A DNA stretch of 64,000 nucleotides from CANMUM01 sp965263365 (GTDB lineage Bacteria; Pseudomonadota; Alphaproteobacteria; Rhodobacterales; Rhodobacteraceae): contig OZ253672.1 in NCBI GenBank assembly GCA_965263365.1, positions 620,001-684,000 on the forward strand, given 5' to 3'. A program made the position numbers and the translations under genes. Each line of letters begins with the position of its first letter. Position 1 is the first letter of the stretch. Positions 17,390 through 25,576 of this stretch are shown here, in pieces. The notes beneath the pieces are model-generated. The model ran no database searches, was not told where the DNA came from, and saw nothing but the letters and a program-made list of their open reading frames with translations.

Positions 17390-17935
17390 TTATCCCCAAG
17401 GTGATGTGCGGGTATCTACGCCTTGAAGCTGACGGTAAGGGGTTGGGTCAAAACGACAGGCGAAACCATCACCATCTCTATCAAGGCCGAGCGGGTCAGC
17501 TTGTGGACCACCTTTTTCTAAGAATACACGTTGCGCCTCAAAAGAGCTGGAATAAGAATTGCAGCTTCCTGAGCCACCTCCGCTGCGCGGATAGGCGCGA
17601 ACCCCAACTGGGTTTGTGCTCGAGCGCGCATAGCCAGCGACGTTGACATTTAAATTAACAGTTGGGACTGTCACGCTTGTAACCTCAACGCGTTGTTGCG
17701 CAATTTGATTTTGTAGTTCCGCATAGCGCGTGCGTGAAATTTCTTGCTGTTCTTGTGTTTCGTCTGAAAGCACAATGCTGTTCGGATTATCAGCAAGTTG
17801 TGTCGCATCACATTGAACTCCTGGAACACAGTAAGTTTCGTCAAAATTGTTCACCGATTGTGGTGCTTCTGGCTCTGGTTGTACACAAGCAGTTAGGGCG
17901 GTAAGTGCGACAGAAATAGTTAAAATATTTTTCAT
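17390..17935 (-). CDS. lipoprotein with Excalibur calcium-binding motif
   Basis: 181 residues. A short signal peptide ends in the lipobox LTAC (Cys about residue 17), giving an outer- or inner-membrane lipoprotein. A low-complexity middle section has ETQEQQEISRTRYAELQNQI. The C-terminus carries DRDGDGFACRF, the DxDxDGxxC motif of Excalibur (EF-hand-like) domains. The start ATG 17935 overlaps the gatA stop as ATGA; a frame extension of four codons upstream is unlikely to be used. Function unknown. Translational coupling to gatA is surprising for a secreted protein. Confidence 0.8.
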   Translation of the reverse strand: MKNILTISVALTALTACVQPEPEAPQSVNNFDETYCVPGVQCDATQLADNPNSIVLSDETQEQQEISRTRYAELQNQIAQQRVEVTSVTVPTVNLNVNVAGYARSSTNPVGVRAYPRSGGGSGSCNSYSSSFEAQRVFLEKGGPQADPLGLDRDGDGFACRFDPTPYRQLQGVDTRTSPWG

Positions 17936-19413
17936 TTTATCCACCATTTATTTGGTTTTTGATTAAATTGTACTTGGCTTTCGAGTGCGTGAGCAAGAGA
18001 AAGCAAAGAAGTTTCTGCAAGCGGTCTTCCGATGAGCTGAAGTCCTAAAGGAAGCCCTTCTTGTGAAAGGCCGGCGGGAACAGAAATACCCGGAAGCCCA
18101 GCCATATTAAGAGTGATTGTGAATATATCGTTGAGATACATTTGAACAGGGTCGGTTGATTTAGCAGAATCAGTCGCGAATGCGGGACTTGGTGTTATTG
18201 GCGATAAAATTGCATCAAGCCCTTCGTTAAAGACCTTATCAAAATCGGCTTTGATCAGGCTTCTGATTTTTTGCGCGCGAATATAGTAGGCATCATAAAA
18301 ACCCGCTGAAAGCACATATGTTCCCATCATGATGCGTCGCTTAACTTCCGAGCCAAAGCCTTCGGCTCTCGTTTTTGCGTACATGTCATGGATGCCTTCT
18401 TGAGCACTTACATCGGCACGCTTTCCATAGCGCACGCCATCATATCTCGCGAGGTTGGATGAAGATTCCGCGGGCGCAATGACATAGTAGGCCGCAAGCG
18501 CATATTTGGTCATAGGCAAGGATATATCAACGATTTCGGCGCCAAGATCGCGCAACATATCGGCGCCCTGCGACCAGAGAGAATCTATCTCAGAGGGGAG
18601 GCCGTCAATTCGGTACTCTTTCGGAATTCCAATTCGCTTTCCTTTAATCGAATTTCCGATTTCAGTAGTAAAATCAGGCGTTGGGACATTCAAAGAAGTC
18701 GAATCTTTTGCGTCATATCCGCACATGCTATTGAGCATAATTGCAGCATCTTCAACGGATTTAGTGATGGGTCCAGCTTGATCAAGTGAGCTTGCATAGG
18801 CAATAATTCCATAGCGAGAACAACGACCATAAGTTGGCTTAATGCCTACCGTTCCTGTGAAAGCGGCGGGTTGGCGAATGGAGCCGCCGGTGTCTGTTGC
18901 AATTGCAGCAATGGCTGTATCGGCTCCGACGGCAGCGGCTGATCCTCCCGAGGATCCACCTGGACTTAGGTCTTTATCGATGCGCCAAGGGTTAATTGCG
19001 GGACCGTAGCAGCTCGATGTGGTCGAAGATCCCATGCCAAATTCGTCCATATTGGTCGCACCGAGGTACACAGCACCTGAATTCCAGAGTTTTTCGGTTA
19101 TTGTACTTTCATATGACGGCACAAAACCTTCGAGTATTTTTGACGCGGACTGCGCAGGCTGCCCTTTGACACAAAATAGGTCTTTCGTGGCGATGGGTAT
19201 CCCGGTCAGATCAGTTGCATCACCAGAAGAAATCCGTGCGTCAGCGGCTTTGGCATCTGCAAGCGTTCGTTCTTCGTCCACGTGGATAGTTGCATTAAGC
19301 GGTGCGGCTAATTTTGTCGCATCCAGACACGCTTGTGCCAATTCAGTTGCACTAAATTTCTTTGTACGAAGGCCAGAACTTGCTTCGGAAATTGTAAGTT
19401 CGTTCAACGCCAT
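17932..19413 (-). CDS. gatA: Asp-tRNA(Asn)/Glu-tRNA(Gln) amidotransferase subunit A
   Basis: 493 residues, full length. GatA hydrolyses glutamine and passes ammonia to GatB for amidation of misacylated tRNAs. The amidase Ser-cisSer-Lys triad is seen in PIATKDLFC (Lys), SPGGSSGGSAAAV (cis-Ser) and ATDTGGSIRQPAAFTG (nucleophile Ser). Its start abuts the gatC stop; gatB is not in the window. Confidence 0.96.
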   Translation of the reverse strand: MALNELTISEASSGLRTKKFSATELAQACLDATKLAAPLNATIHVDEERTLADAKAADARISSGDATDLTGIPIATKDLFCVKGQPAQSASKILEGFVPSYESTITEKLWNSGAVYLGATNMDEFGMGSSTTSSCYGPAINPWRIDKDLSPGGSSGGSAAAVGADTAIAAIATDTGGSIRQPAAFTGTVGIKPTYGRCSRYGIIAYASSLDQAGPITKSVEDAAIMLNSMCGYDAKDSTSLNVPTPDFTTEIGNSIKGKRIGIPKEYRIDGLPSEIDSLWSQGADMLRDLGAEIVDISLPMTKYALAAYYVIAPAESSSNLARYDGVRYGKRADVSAQEGIHDMYAKTRAEGFGSEVKRRIMMGTYVLSAGFYDAYYIRAQKIRSLIKADFDKVFNEGLDAILSPITPSPAFATDSAKSTDPVQMYLNDIFTITLNMAGLPGISVPAGLSQEGLPLGLQLIGRPLAETSLLSLAHALESQVQFNQKPNKWWIK

Positions 19414-19700
19414 TATTCGACCACCTTTGGAACTGCAAAAAAACCTTCTCTTTCAAGAGGCGCGTTTTTGAGAATCTCTTGTTGCCGGTTTCCGTCGGTA
19501 ATGTCATCTTCGCGCATAGGCGCGTTTGTTGGTACGACGGATGTTAATGGTTCAATGCCGTCAACATCGACTTCTTGCAAAGAATCGAGCATATCAAGAA
19601 CTGAACTTAACTCATTGCTCAATGGTGCGACCTCCGCGCTTTCAATTTGAATTCGCGATAGGTTGGCAACACGCCTCACAGTATTTTCGTCAATAGCCAT
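19413..19700 (-). CDS. gatC: Asp-tRNA(Asn)/Glu-tRNA(Gln) amidotransferase subunit C
   Basis: 95 residues: TVRRVANLSRIQIE at the N-terminus, LSNELSSVLDMLDSLQEVDV, and the C-terminal MREDDITDGNRQQEILKNAP. GatC wraps around GatA and stabilises the GatCAB complex. It is the first gene of gatC-gatA-lipoprotein, with its stop overlapping the gatA start (TAATG). Confidence 0.94.
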   Translation of the reverse strand: MAIDENTVRRVANLSRIQIESAEVAPLSNELSSVLDMLDSLQEVDVDGIEPLTSVVPTNAPMREDDITDGNRQQEILKNAPLEREGFFAVPKVVE

Positions 19701-19814
19701 ATATTAACCTCTTTAAATGTGCTTTAGCGATTCATACGACCTCTTGCAAGCTTGATCACCATGATTTGCGAGCCTTTGCTGATGAACAAGTTATTCTGAT
19801 GCAGTTTTATCGCG

Positions 19815-20282
19815 CTATCTTCTTTGTGCGAAGAATTCTTTGAGAAGGCTTTGCGCCTGCGCCTCACTGATTCCTTCGTAAACGTCGGGCTTGTGATGAC
19901 ATTGAGGATGGCTAAATACACGAGCCCCGTGTAAAATTCCGCCTGATTTTGGATCTTCTGCACCAAAATAAAGTCGAGCTATGCGTGCATGAGAAATGGC
20001 GCCCGCGCACATCGCACATGGCTCAAGGGTTACGTATAAGTCACAATCATTCAAACGCGAATTCTTAAGCAAACGCGACGCGTTTCTAAGGGCGACGATT
20101 TCAGCATGTGCACTCGGGTCATGATCACGAAGAGTACGATTTTGTCCGCGCGCAATGAGTTGCCGATCTTTAACAATCACTGCGCCTACGGGAACCTCGC
20201 CAGCTTTGGCAGCAAGCCTCGCCTCCTCAAGTGCGAATTCCATATGGGTTTCAAAGTTGTGAAGATTAGAGTTGGCCACCAT
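19815..20282 (-). CDS. tadA: tRNA-specific adenosine deaminase
   Basis: 155 residues. TadA converts A34 to inosine in tRNA-Arg(ACG). Zinc and catalytic motifs: HAEIVAL (H, E) and PCAMCAGA (two Cys), with FGAEDPKSGG and HHKPDVYEGI typical of TadA. An internal Met at residue 14 is an alternative start. It is divergent from rluB with about 100 bases between. Confidence 0.94.
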   Translation of the reverse strand: MVANSNLHNFETHMEFALEEARLAAKAGEVPVGAVIVKDRQLIARGQNRTLRDHDPSAHAEIVALRNASRLLKNSRLNDCDLYVTLEPCAMCAGAISHARIARLYFGAEDPKSGGILHGARVFSHPQCHHKPDVYEGISEAQAQSLLKEFFAQRR

Positions 20283-20380
20283 AGGATGTTATTAAATGGA
20301 GACAAGAAAATGTACCAGAGATTTTTTGTTTTTGTCGATTAGGTCTCGTCAAATTACAAACTTTTTTGTAACTTGATTTT

Positions 20381-21289
20381 ATGAACAAAAAAAACACAGG
20401 TACTAAAAGATCTTCTTCCGAAAGACTTGCAAAGAATTTAGCGCGTTCAGGGGTCGCATCTCGTAGAGAATCTGAGAAATTAATTTTGGCGGGACGCGTG
20501 GAGGTTAATGGCAAAGTGATTTTGACGCCTGCATTTAACGTCACGGCTAATGACCAAATCAAATTTGATGGAAAATTACTTACAAAGCCGCCATTGCGGG
20601 TCTGGCTTTATCATAAGCCTACTGGATTGGTGACGACAAAGCGAGATGAAAAAGGGCGCGCGACGATATATGATAAACTTCCAAGAGAATTGAGCGAGGT
20701 CAATACGGTTGGAAGGCTAGATTTAAATTCCGAGGGCCTGTTGGTTTTAACGAATGACGGCGAATTAAAGCGACGTCTTGAGCTGCCTGAAACGGGTTGG
20801 CGACGAAAGTACCGAGTGCGGGCGTTTGGTAAGATTGCAGAACAGCAAATACAAAACATGCGCGAAGGTGTTATAATTGACGGCGAAAAGTTTCGCCCTA
20901 TGGAGGTCGAATTTGATCGCGCTCAAGGCGACAATGCTTGGTATACTGTCGCAATTCGGGAAGGGCGCAACCGTGAAATTCGACGTATATTCGAATATTT
21001 TGGGTTGGTCGTGAATCGCTTGATCCGTGTGAGTTATGGGCCTTTTCAGTTGGGATCGATGCAAAAGGGCGAGGTAAGCGAGTTGAGGCGTCGCGCGTTA
21101 ACATCGCTTCTTGGCGGGCTCATCCCGGAGAATGTCGAAATCGCAGAAACGGCATTAGAATTGAATCGCGAGGAAAAGGTGGAGACTAATAAACTTTTAA
21201 AAACAAGCCGTATTCAAAATGACCGAGCGAAGCCATCGCGATATGAATCTAAAAACAAAACTAATCCGTCCAAACGTAATTCCAGATGA
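20381..21289 (+). CDS. rluB: 23S rRNA pseudouridine synthase (RluB type)
   Basis: 302 residues. An S4 RNA-binding domain (RLAKNLARSGVASRRESEKLI) is followed by the RsuA/RluB catalytic domain: VGRLDLNSEGLLVLTNDG with the catalytic Asp, KYRVRAFG, and REGRNREIRRIFEYFG. The lysine/asparagine-rich tail beyond about residue 255 is likely disordered. It begins a rightward three-gene string with 4-base overlaps. Confidence 0.92.
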   Translation: MNKKNTGTKRSSSERLAKNLARSGVASRRESEKLILAGRVEVNGKVILTPAFNVTANDQIKFDGKLLTKPPLRVWLYHKPTGLVTTKRDEKGRATIYDKLPRELSEVNTVGRLDLNSEGLLVLTNDGELKRRLELPETGWRRKYRVRAFGKIAEQQIQNMREGVIIDGEKFRPMEVEFDRAQGDNAWYTVAIREGRNREIRRIFEYFGLVVNRLIRVSYGPFQLGSMQKGEVSELRRRALTSLLGGLIPENVEIAETALELNREEKVETNKLLKTSRIQNDRAKPSRYESKNKTNPSKRNSR

Positions 21290-21936
21290 AGATAATTCAA
21301 CGCCCAAGTCCGAATTTTAACGCCCGTAAAGATGGAAAGACCGCGCAGTATGTTTTGCTTCATTTTACGGCGATGGAAAATGCAGAGGTCGCGTGTGAAA
21401 GGCTTTGTAATTCTGAAATCGAAGTCTCGGCTCATTATGTACTTGCAGAGAATGGTGATGTTTTTGCATTGGTGGACGAACACATGCGAGCTTGGCACGC
21501 AGGCGCAAGTTTTTGGGCAGGTGAAGAAGATTTGAATTCGGCGTCCATTGGGATTGAGATTGACAATAATGGGGCGCAACCGTTTCGCGAAGCGCAATAC
21601 CAAGCGCTTGTTGAATTGGTAAATGCGGTTAGATCGCGACATGACATTCCGGCTCATAACGTTTTAGGCCATCAAGATGTTGCGATTGGGCGTAAATTTG
21701 ATCCGGGACCTTGGTTTGATTGGGCGCGCCTTGATGCGGAGGCGGTCGCAAGGGCACCGCATGCAGATATTAAAGTGCCAAAAAGCGAGGAGGGGTTTCG
21801 TGCGTTGGCAGCCTCCGCGGGATATAAAGGCGATGCTGAGTTGAGCGCTTTGTTGATGACGGTTCGTATGCGTCATGGCTCCACACCTTATTTTGGTCCT
21901 CTCCGCGCAAGTGATTTTAAGCTATTGAATAAATGA
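21286..21936 (+). CDS. N-acetylmuramoyl-L-alanine amidase (AmpD type)
   Basis: 216 residues. An amidase_2 domain with zinc ligands in LLHFTAM and LGHQDVAIGRKFDPGP, plus AWHAGASFW and SIGIEIDNNG; the C-terminal part (FRALAASAGYKGDAELSALL) resembles a peptidoglycan-binding helix bundle. It cleaves the amide between MurNAc and L-Ala in peptidoglycan. There is no signal peptide, which suggests cytoplasmic recycling (AmpD) and not lysis. It overlaps rluB and the next gene by 4 bases each. Confidence 0.9.
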   Translation: MKIIQRPSPNFNARKDGKTAQYVLLHFTAMENAEVACERLCNSEIEVSAHYVLAENGDVFALVDEHMRAWHAGASFWAGEEDLNSASIGIEIDNNGAQPFREAQYQALVELVNAVRSRHDIPAHNVLGHQDVAIGRKFDPGPWFDWARLDAEAVARAPHADIKVPKSEEGFRALAASAGYKGDAELSALLMTVRMRHGSTPYFGPLRASDFKLLNK

Positions 21937-22565
21937 AAAAGTGGATTTTATTCGGTTTGATTATGTTGGCTTGCTTACGAATAGACTGGCGAGCTTGGCC
22001 TGAGGCGCAACCAGATGAGCAGTCGATTTACTTGATTGATAATGGAATGCACATCTCCTTTGTGTTTTTAGAATCTCAACGTGAATACGCACCCGAAAAG
22101 TTGAAATCTGTTTGGCCAAACCACGCTCGATTCGTTCAGATGGGGTGGGGAGATCGTGGTTTTTATTTTGAGGCAGGGGATTGGGGAAATCTGAATTTAT
22201 CAATGACTGCGAAAGCCATTCTTTGGCCAAGTTCTGCGGTGATCAATGTACAAGAGACATTCGCGAACCCTGAAGACTATATTCAAGAGCCTTATGTTCA
22301 GAAAATACGTTTGAGTAAGAATAAATTAGAAGACTTGCTGAATGGCATTTCAAAAGACATTGCTTCGGTGAAATCTTTGGGCAGTGGGCCGTTTCCCGAT
22401 GGAAATTTTTATGATGCGAATGGGACCTATCATTTGTTTCATACCTGTAATGGCTGGGTTTCAAAACATTTGAGGAATATTGGAATTCCTTCTTCGGCTC
22501 TGTTTTCGACGCATTCTTGGGCGGTCATGCGTGAATTAGAATGGCGCAGCGCGAACTTGAATTAA
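21933..22565 (+). CDS. DUF2459 (TIGR02117) family protein
   Basis: 210 residues: an N-terminal hydrophobic segment (ILFGLIMLACL) and the DUF2459 features IYLIDNGMHISFVF, WGDRGFYFEAGDW, and the C-terminal FHTCNGWVSKHLRNIGI, where a Cys, Asn and Trp cluster suggests a papain-like fold. Function unknown. Last gene of the rluB string; 106 bases before rnpB. Confidence 0.82.
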   Translation: MKKWILFGLIMLACLRIDWRAWPEAQPDEQSIYLIDNGMHISFVFLESQREYAPEKLKSVWPNHARFVQMGWGDRGFYFEAGDWGNLNLSMTAKAILWPSSAVINVQETFANPEDYIQEPYVQKIRLSKNKLEDLLNGISKDIASVKSLGSGPFPDGNFYDANGTYHLFHTCNGWVSKHLRNIGIPSSALFSTHSWAVMRELEWRSANLN

Positions 22566-22670
22566 ATTCCCTACGAATTGGTCATAAAATTTAAAAATTT
22601 GAGTAATTACTTTGATATTTCTTACCTCTTAATTATTGAAAAGATTATCAATCGGCGCTAAATGAAACGC

Positions 22671-23034
22671 GCGGATGGTAAGATGGTCGCGCTTTGTTTG
22701 CAACTGTGAGTGAAGTGAGGAAAGTCCGGACTCCAGGAAACAACGATGCCAGATAACGTCTGGCCAAGGTAACTTGAGGGAAAGCGCCACAGAAAATAAA
22801 CCGCCAGCAATGGTAAGGGTGAAAAGGTGCGGTAAGAGCGCACCGCGGGCTTGGCAACAAGGCCGGCATGGCAAGCCCCATCGGGAGCAAGGCCGAATAG
22901 GAAAAGCGTGCGTATGCGAGGTTGTTTCGCCTCAGCTTTTCGGGTTGGCTGCTAGAGCGTTAAGGTGACTTAACGTCGAGATGAATGATCGTCGGGGCGC
23001 AAGCCTTACAGAATCCGGCTTATGCGCCATCCGC
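22671..23034 (+). ncRNA. rnpB: RNase P RNA, class A
   Basis: The conserved elements are unmistakable: GAGGAAAGTCCGGACTCC near 22717, AGGGTGAAAAGGTGCGGTAA near 22816, AGATGAATGATCGTC near 22980, and ACAGAATCCGGCTTA near 23008. P1 closes the molecule: GCGGATGG (22671-22678) pairs with CCATCCGC (23027-23034). It processes 5' ends of pre-tRNA with RnpA. Several open frames on both strands here are shadows of the RNA. About 100 non-coding bases follow. Confidence 0.97.
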
Positions 23035-23135
23035 AATTTTATCTAAACTCGCGACTTTGAGTTGAGAATCGCCTTTTTTAAGACGAGCGCGTTGATCTTG
23101 ATGCTATTATAGCTCTTCGGTAATTAATGCGCTCA

Positions 23136-24035
23136 CTAGGTTAGCCGTTTGGGAAAGCCTTTTGCACGTAGATCGGTATTTAAACGGTCTTCAAGAAGTT
23201 TTGCAATTTTTGGTGATTGCGCATCACCGCCATAAGCGGCTTTGGCTTCGACGTAAGTTTGTTCGGTCGCGGCTGCAAGCTGTAAGGGAACGCCAAATTC
23301 GCGTCCAAACGTAAGGGCAAAGTCCAAATCCTTAAGCGCGAGATCCATATCAAATCCGACGTCATAAGAGCCATTCAATATAAGGGCGCCTTCGGTTTCA
23401 TGAACAAAGCTATTTCCTGAGCTTGCTTTAATCGCGGCCCATGCTTGAGCGAGATCAAGACCGCCGCGTTTGGCGAGCATTAATGCTTCTGTGCTTGCCT
23501 TGAGATGAATAAAGGCGAGCATGTTGGTGATGACTTTAATAATGGACGCGCTGCCGACATCTCCCATATGAAATATTTGGTTTCCCATTGCGCGTATCGC
23601 TTTTTCATGTAACTCAAATACGTCTTTTTTTCCACCGACAAGCATTGTGATTTCACCTCTTTTTGCGAGATGAACACCTCCTGTTACAGGGAGCTCAAGA
23701 AACTGTATCTCGTGATCTTCAGCCTGTTTTGCGAATGACAAAATATCATCTCTTGAAACTGTGGACATTTCAATGAGTGTAGCACCCTTAGGCATAACCG
23801 GCAGAATTTGTTGAAGAACCTGTTCCGAAATCCGTGGGTTCGGCAAGCATGTGATGACCGCATCCATATTTGCGGCACAATTCACTTCGTCTGAGGCTAT
23901 TTTTGCGCCCAATTTTTCTAAAGGAGCCATAGTTTCGGCGTTGATATCAAAGATCGTGACTTCAAATTCGGCGTTTAACAATGAGCCAATTAAACCCGCG
24001 CCAAGCTCACCACATCCAATGAAGCCGTACTTCAT
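23136..24035 (-). CDS. beta-hydroxyacid dehydrogenase (3-hydroxyisobutyrate dehydrogenase family)
   Basis: 299 residues. Rossmann loop GFIGCGELGAGLI at residues 4-16, substrate-binding LPVTGGVHLAKRGEITMLVGG, and KVITNMLAFIHL with the catalytic Lys of the family; GLDLAQAWAAIKASSGNSF and KDLDFALTFGREFGVPL follow. The family oxidises or reduces beta-hydroxyacids and short aldehydes, including sulfolactaldehyde. Last gene of a four-gene operon with 4-base overlaps, so it probably handles a product of the demethylation pathway; the substrate is not known. Confidence 0.85.
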   Translation of the reverse strand: MKYGFIGCGELGAGLIGSLLNAEFEVTIFDINAETMAPLEKLGAKIASDEVNCAANMDAVITCLPNPRISEQVLQQILPVMPKGATLIEMSTVSRDDILSFAKQAEDHEIQFLELPVTGGVHLAKRGEITMLVGGKKDVFELHEKAIRAMGNQIFHMGDVGSASIIKVITNMLAFIHLKASTEALMLAKRGGLDLAQAWAAIKASSGNSFVHETEGALILNGSYDVGFDMDLALKDLDFALTFGREFGVPLQLAAATEQTYVEAKAAYGGDAQSPKIAKLLEDRLNTDLRAKGFPKRLT

Positions 24036-25576
24036 GACAAGCTCTCGAGGTGAATTTTAAAGGTCGACCTCAATTGGGAATCTAGTTCAGCCGATAAATG
24101 AGGTTGATGTTGGTCATAAAGAGTACGCATACGTTCTTGCGCGCTTTTTATGAGGTCGGGCTTTTGCATTTCCTCCCATAGCTTTGGGGAATTGCGATCT
24201 GCGATTGTTGGGTAAACATATTCGGTTTGCATTATAGAAAGAGTTTGTGCATGTCCAAGATAATGACCTGGTCCCTCGAGACAAACCGATCTCATGGTCT
24301 CAAGGCTTATACTATCTGCGGTTACGTCAATTCCGCGCACACACCTCATAACTTGCGCCAACATATCATCGCCTAAGACTACAGACTCCAAACAAAAGCC
24401 TAGCAGGCTAGCGTGCATGCCAACAGCTTCATAGACAACGTTCAAGCCTGAAAGCCCAGCCATCACATTGCTTATGCCTTGCTCCCAGCCAGCTTGCATG
24501 TCAGGGAGTTTACTATCCGCAATACCCGCTGCTGCGCCACCAGGAATGCCATAGAAATGGTGCATTTGCGCGCAGCCTGCAGATAGGAGAGCTTGTTCGC
24601 CAGATCCTCCAGACATAGCGCCTGTGCGCAAGTCACTTACAAAAGGCCAAGTTCCAAAAATCGCCGGGTGACCGGGCTTGATCGAATAAACATATACGAC
24701 ACCGGCTAAACACTCAGCCACGGCTTGAACAATCGCGGTGGCGATGGGTGTGGGCGCTGTGGCGCCCGCTTGCCCTGCGCTCAGAAGTAACACAGGCATG
24801 CCCGCATGAATCATGGCCTCCATGGCCTGACAGCTTTCGGTAGCAAATTTCATAGGCGGAACCACAAAGCAATTAGAATTGGAGATGAAAGGGCGCTCGC
24901 GCCATTGGTCTTCGCCACCCGCGATCATGTGAACCATCTTCACAATGTCTTCACAATGAGAGGGGTCGGAAATAGACGTGCCAATGTGTTTAGTGGTCCC
25001 CGCAGTGCAGGCATAAATTGTATTGAGATCCATCTCAAGATTATCGGTAATGTCGCGACAAACCATAGGCCTTTGGAGGAAATGAATATTGTCACAACCG
25101 TCAACAAGGCGCGCCGCGTCATAGAGATCTTTTAGTGTACTATCGCGGTAGTTCCGTCCGTCGACATCAACAACGCTCACTGCAGCGCCCGCTGTTCCAA
25201 AATAAACCCGCTTGTCACCAATGTTAAGATCGTGTTTGGCGTCGCGCCCATAAAGCGTAATTTCTTTTGGTGCCGCAGCTAAGGCATCTTCGACAAGGGA
25301 CCGAGGATAGCGAAGTCGACCATCTTCGCCGAGGATCGCGCCGGCCTTGACCATGGCATCAATGCCAGACTGGGGTGCATCCGCCAATCCAATATTCTCA
25401 AGCGCGTCTAAAGCGGCATGATGAATTTTAAGAACATCATCATCTGAAAGAGGTCGATAAGTTCCTCCATTCATACCCCCATAAACCGGACGCAATTCCT
25501 CTGCTAAAGGAGCTGATCTGACTGCAATTCGGCTTGCGCGCCCGCCGGCGCGACGAGATTTTCTTTCGGCTCTCAT
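24032..25576 (-). CDS. trimethylamine methyltransferase (MttB) family protein, non-pyrrolysine
   Basis: 514 residues, full length for the MttB superfamily: RPVYGGMNGGTYRPLSDDDVLKIH at the start (read as two parts), GTAGAAVSVVDVDGR, TSISDPSHCEDIVKMVHMIAG, GAMSGGSGEQALLSAGCAQMHHF and a C-terminal GPGHYLGHAQTL. There is no in-frame amber codon, so this is a pyrrolysine-free member like MtgB, which moves a methyl from a quaternary amine such as glycine betaine to a corrinoid protein. No corrinoid-binding MttC-type gene is in the window. The N-terminal Arg-rich stretch (RAERKSRRAGGRASR) is usual in alphaproteobacterial copies. Overlaps both neighbours by 4 bases. Confidence 0.88.
   Translation of the reverse strand: MRAERKSRRAGGRASRIAVRSAPLAEELRPVYGGMNGGTYRPLSDDDVLKIHHAALDALENIGLADAPQSGIDAMVKAGAILGEDGRLRYPRSLVEDALAAAPKEITLYGRDAKHDLNIGDKRVYFGTAGAAVSVVDVDGRNYRDSTLKDLYDAARLVDGCDNIHFLQRPMVCRDITDNLEMDLNTIYACTAGTTKHIGTSISDPSHCEDIVKMVHMIAGGEDQWRERPFISNSNCFVVPPMKFATESCQAMEAMIHAGMPVLLLSAGQAGATAPTPIATAIVQAVAECLAGVVYVYSIKPGHPAIFGTWPFVSDLRTGAMSGGSGEQALLSAGCAQMHHFYGIPGGAAAGIADSKLPDMQAGWEQGISNVMAGLSGLNVVYEAVGMHASLLGFCLESVVLGDDMLAQVMRCVRGIDVTADSISLETMRSVCLEGPGHYLGHAQTLSIMQTEYVYPTIADRNSPKLWEEMQKPDLIKSAQERMRTLYDQHQPHLSAELDSQLRSTFKIHLESLS

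Noticed and set aside
19724..19966. 80-codon frame beside tadA
   Set aside because: Most of it is the shadow of tadA in another frame and the rest lacks a start site.
22629..22968. Open frames on both strands of 60-80 codons
   Set aside because: They lie inside RNase P RNA, whose conserved elements explain the sequence.
24032..25576. Pyrrolysine-containing MttB
   Set aside because: The frame has no in-frame amber codon; it is the pyrrolysine-free branch.
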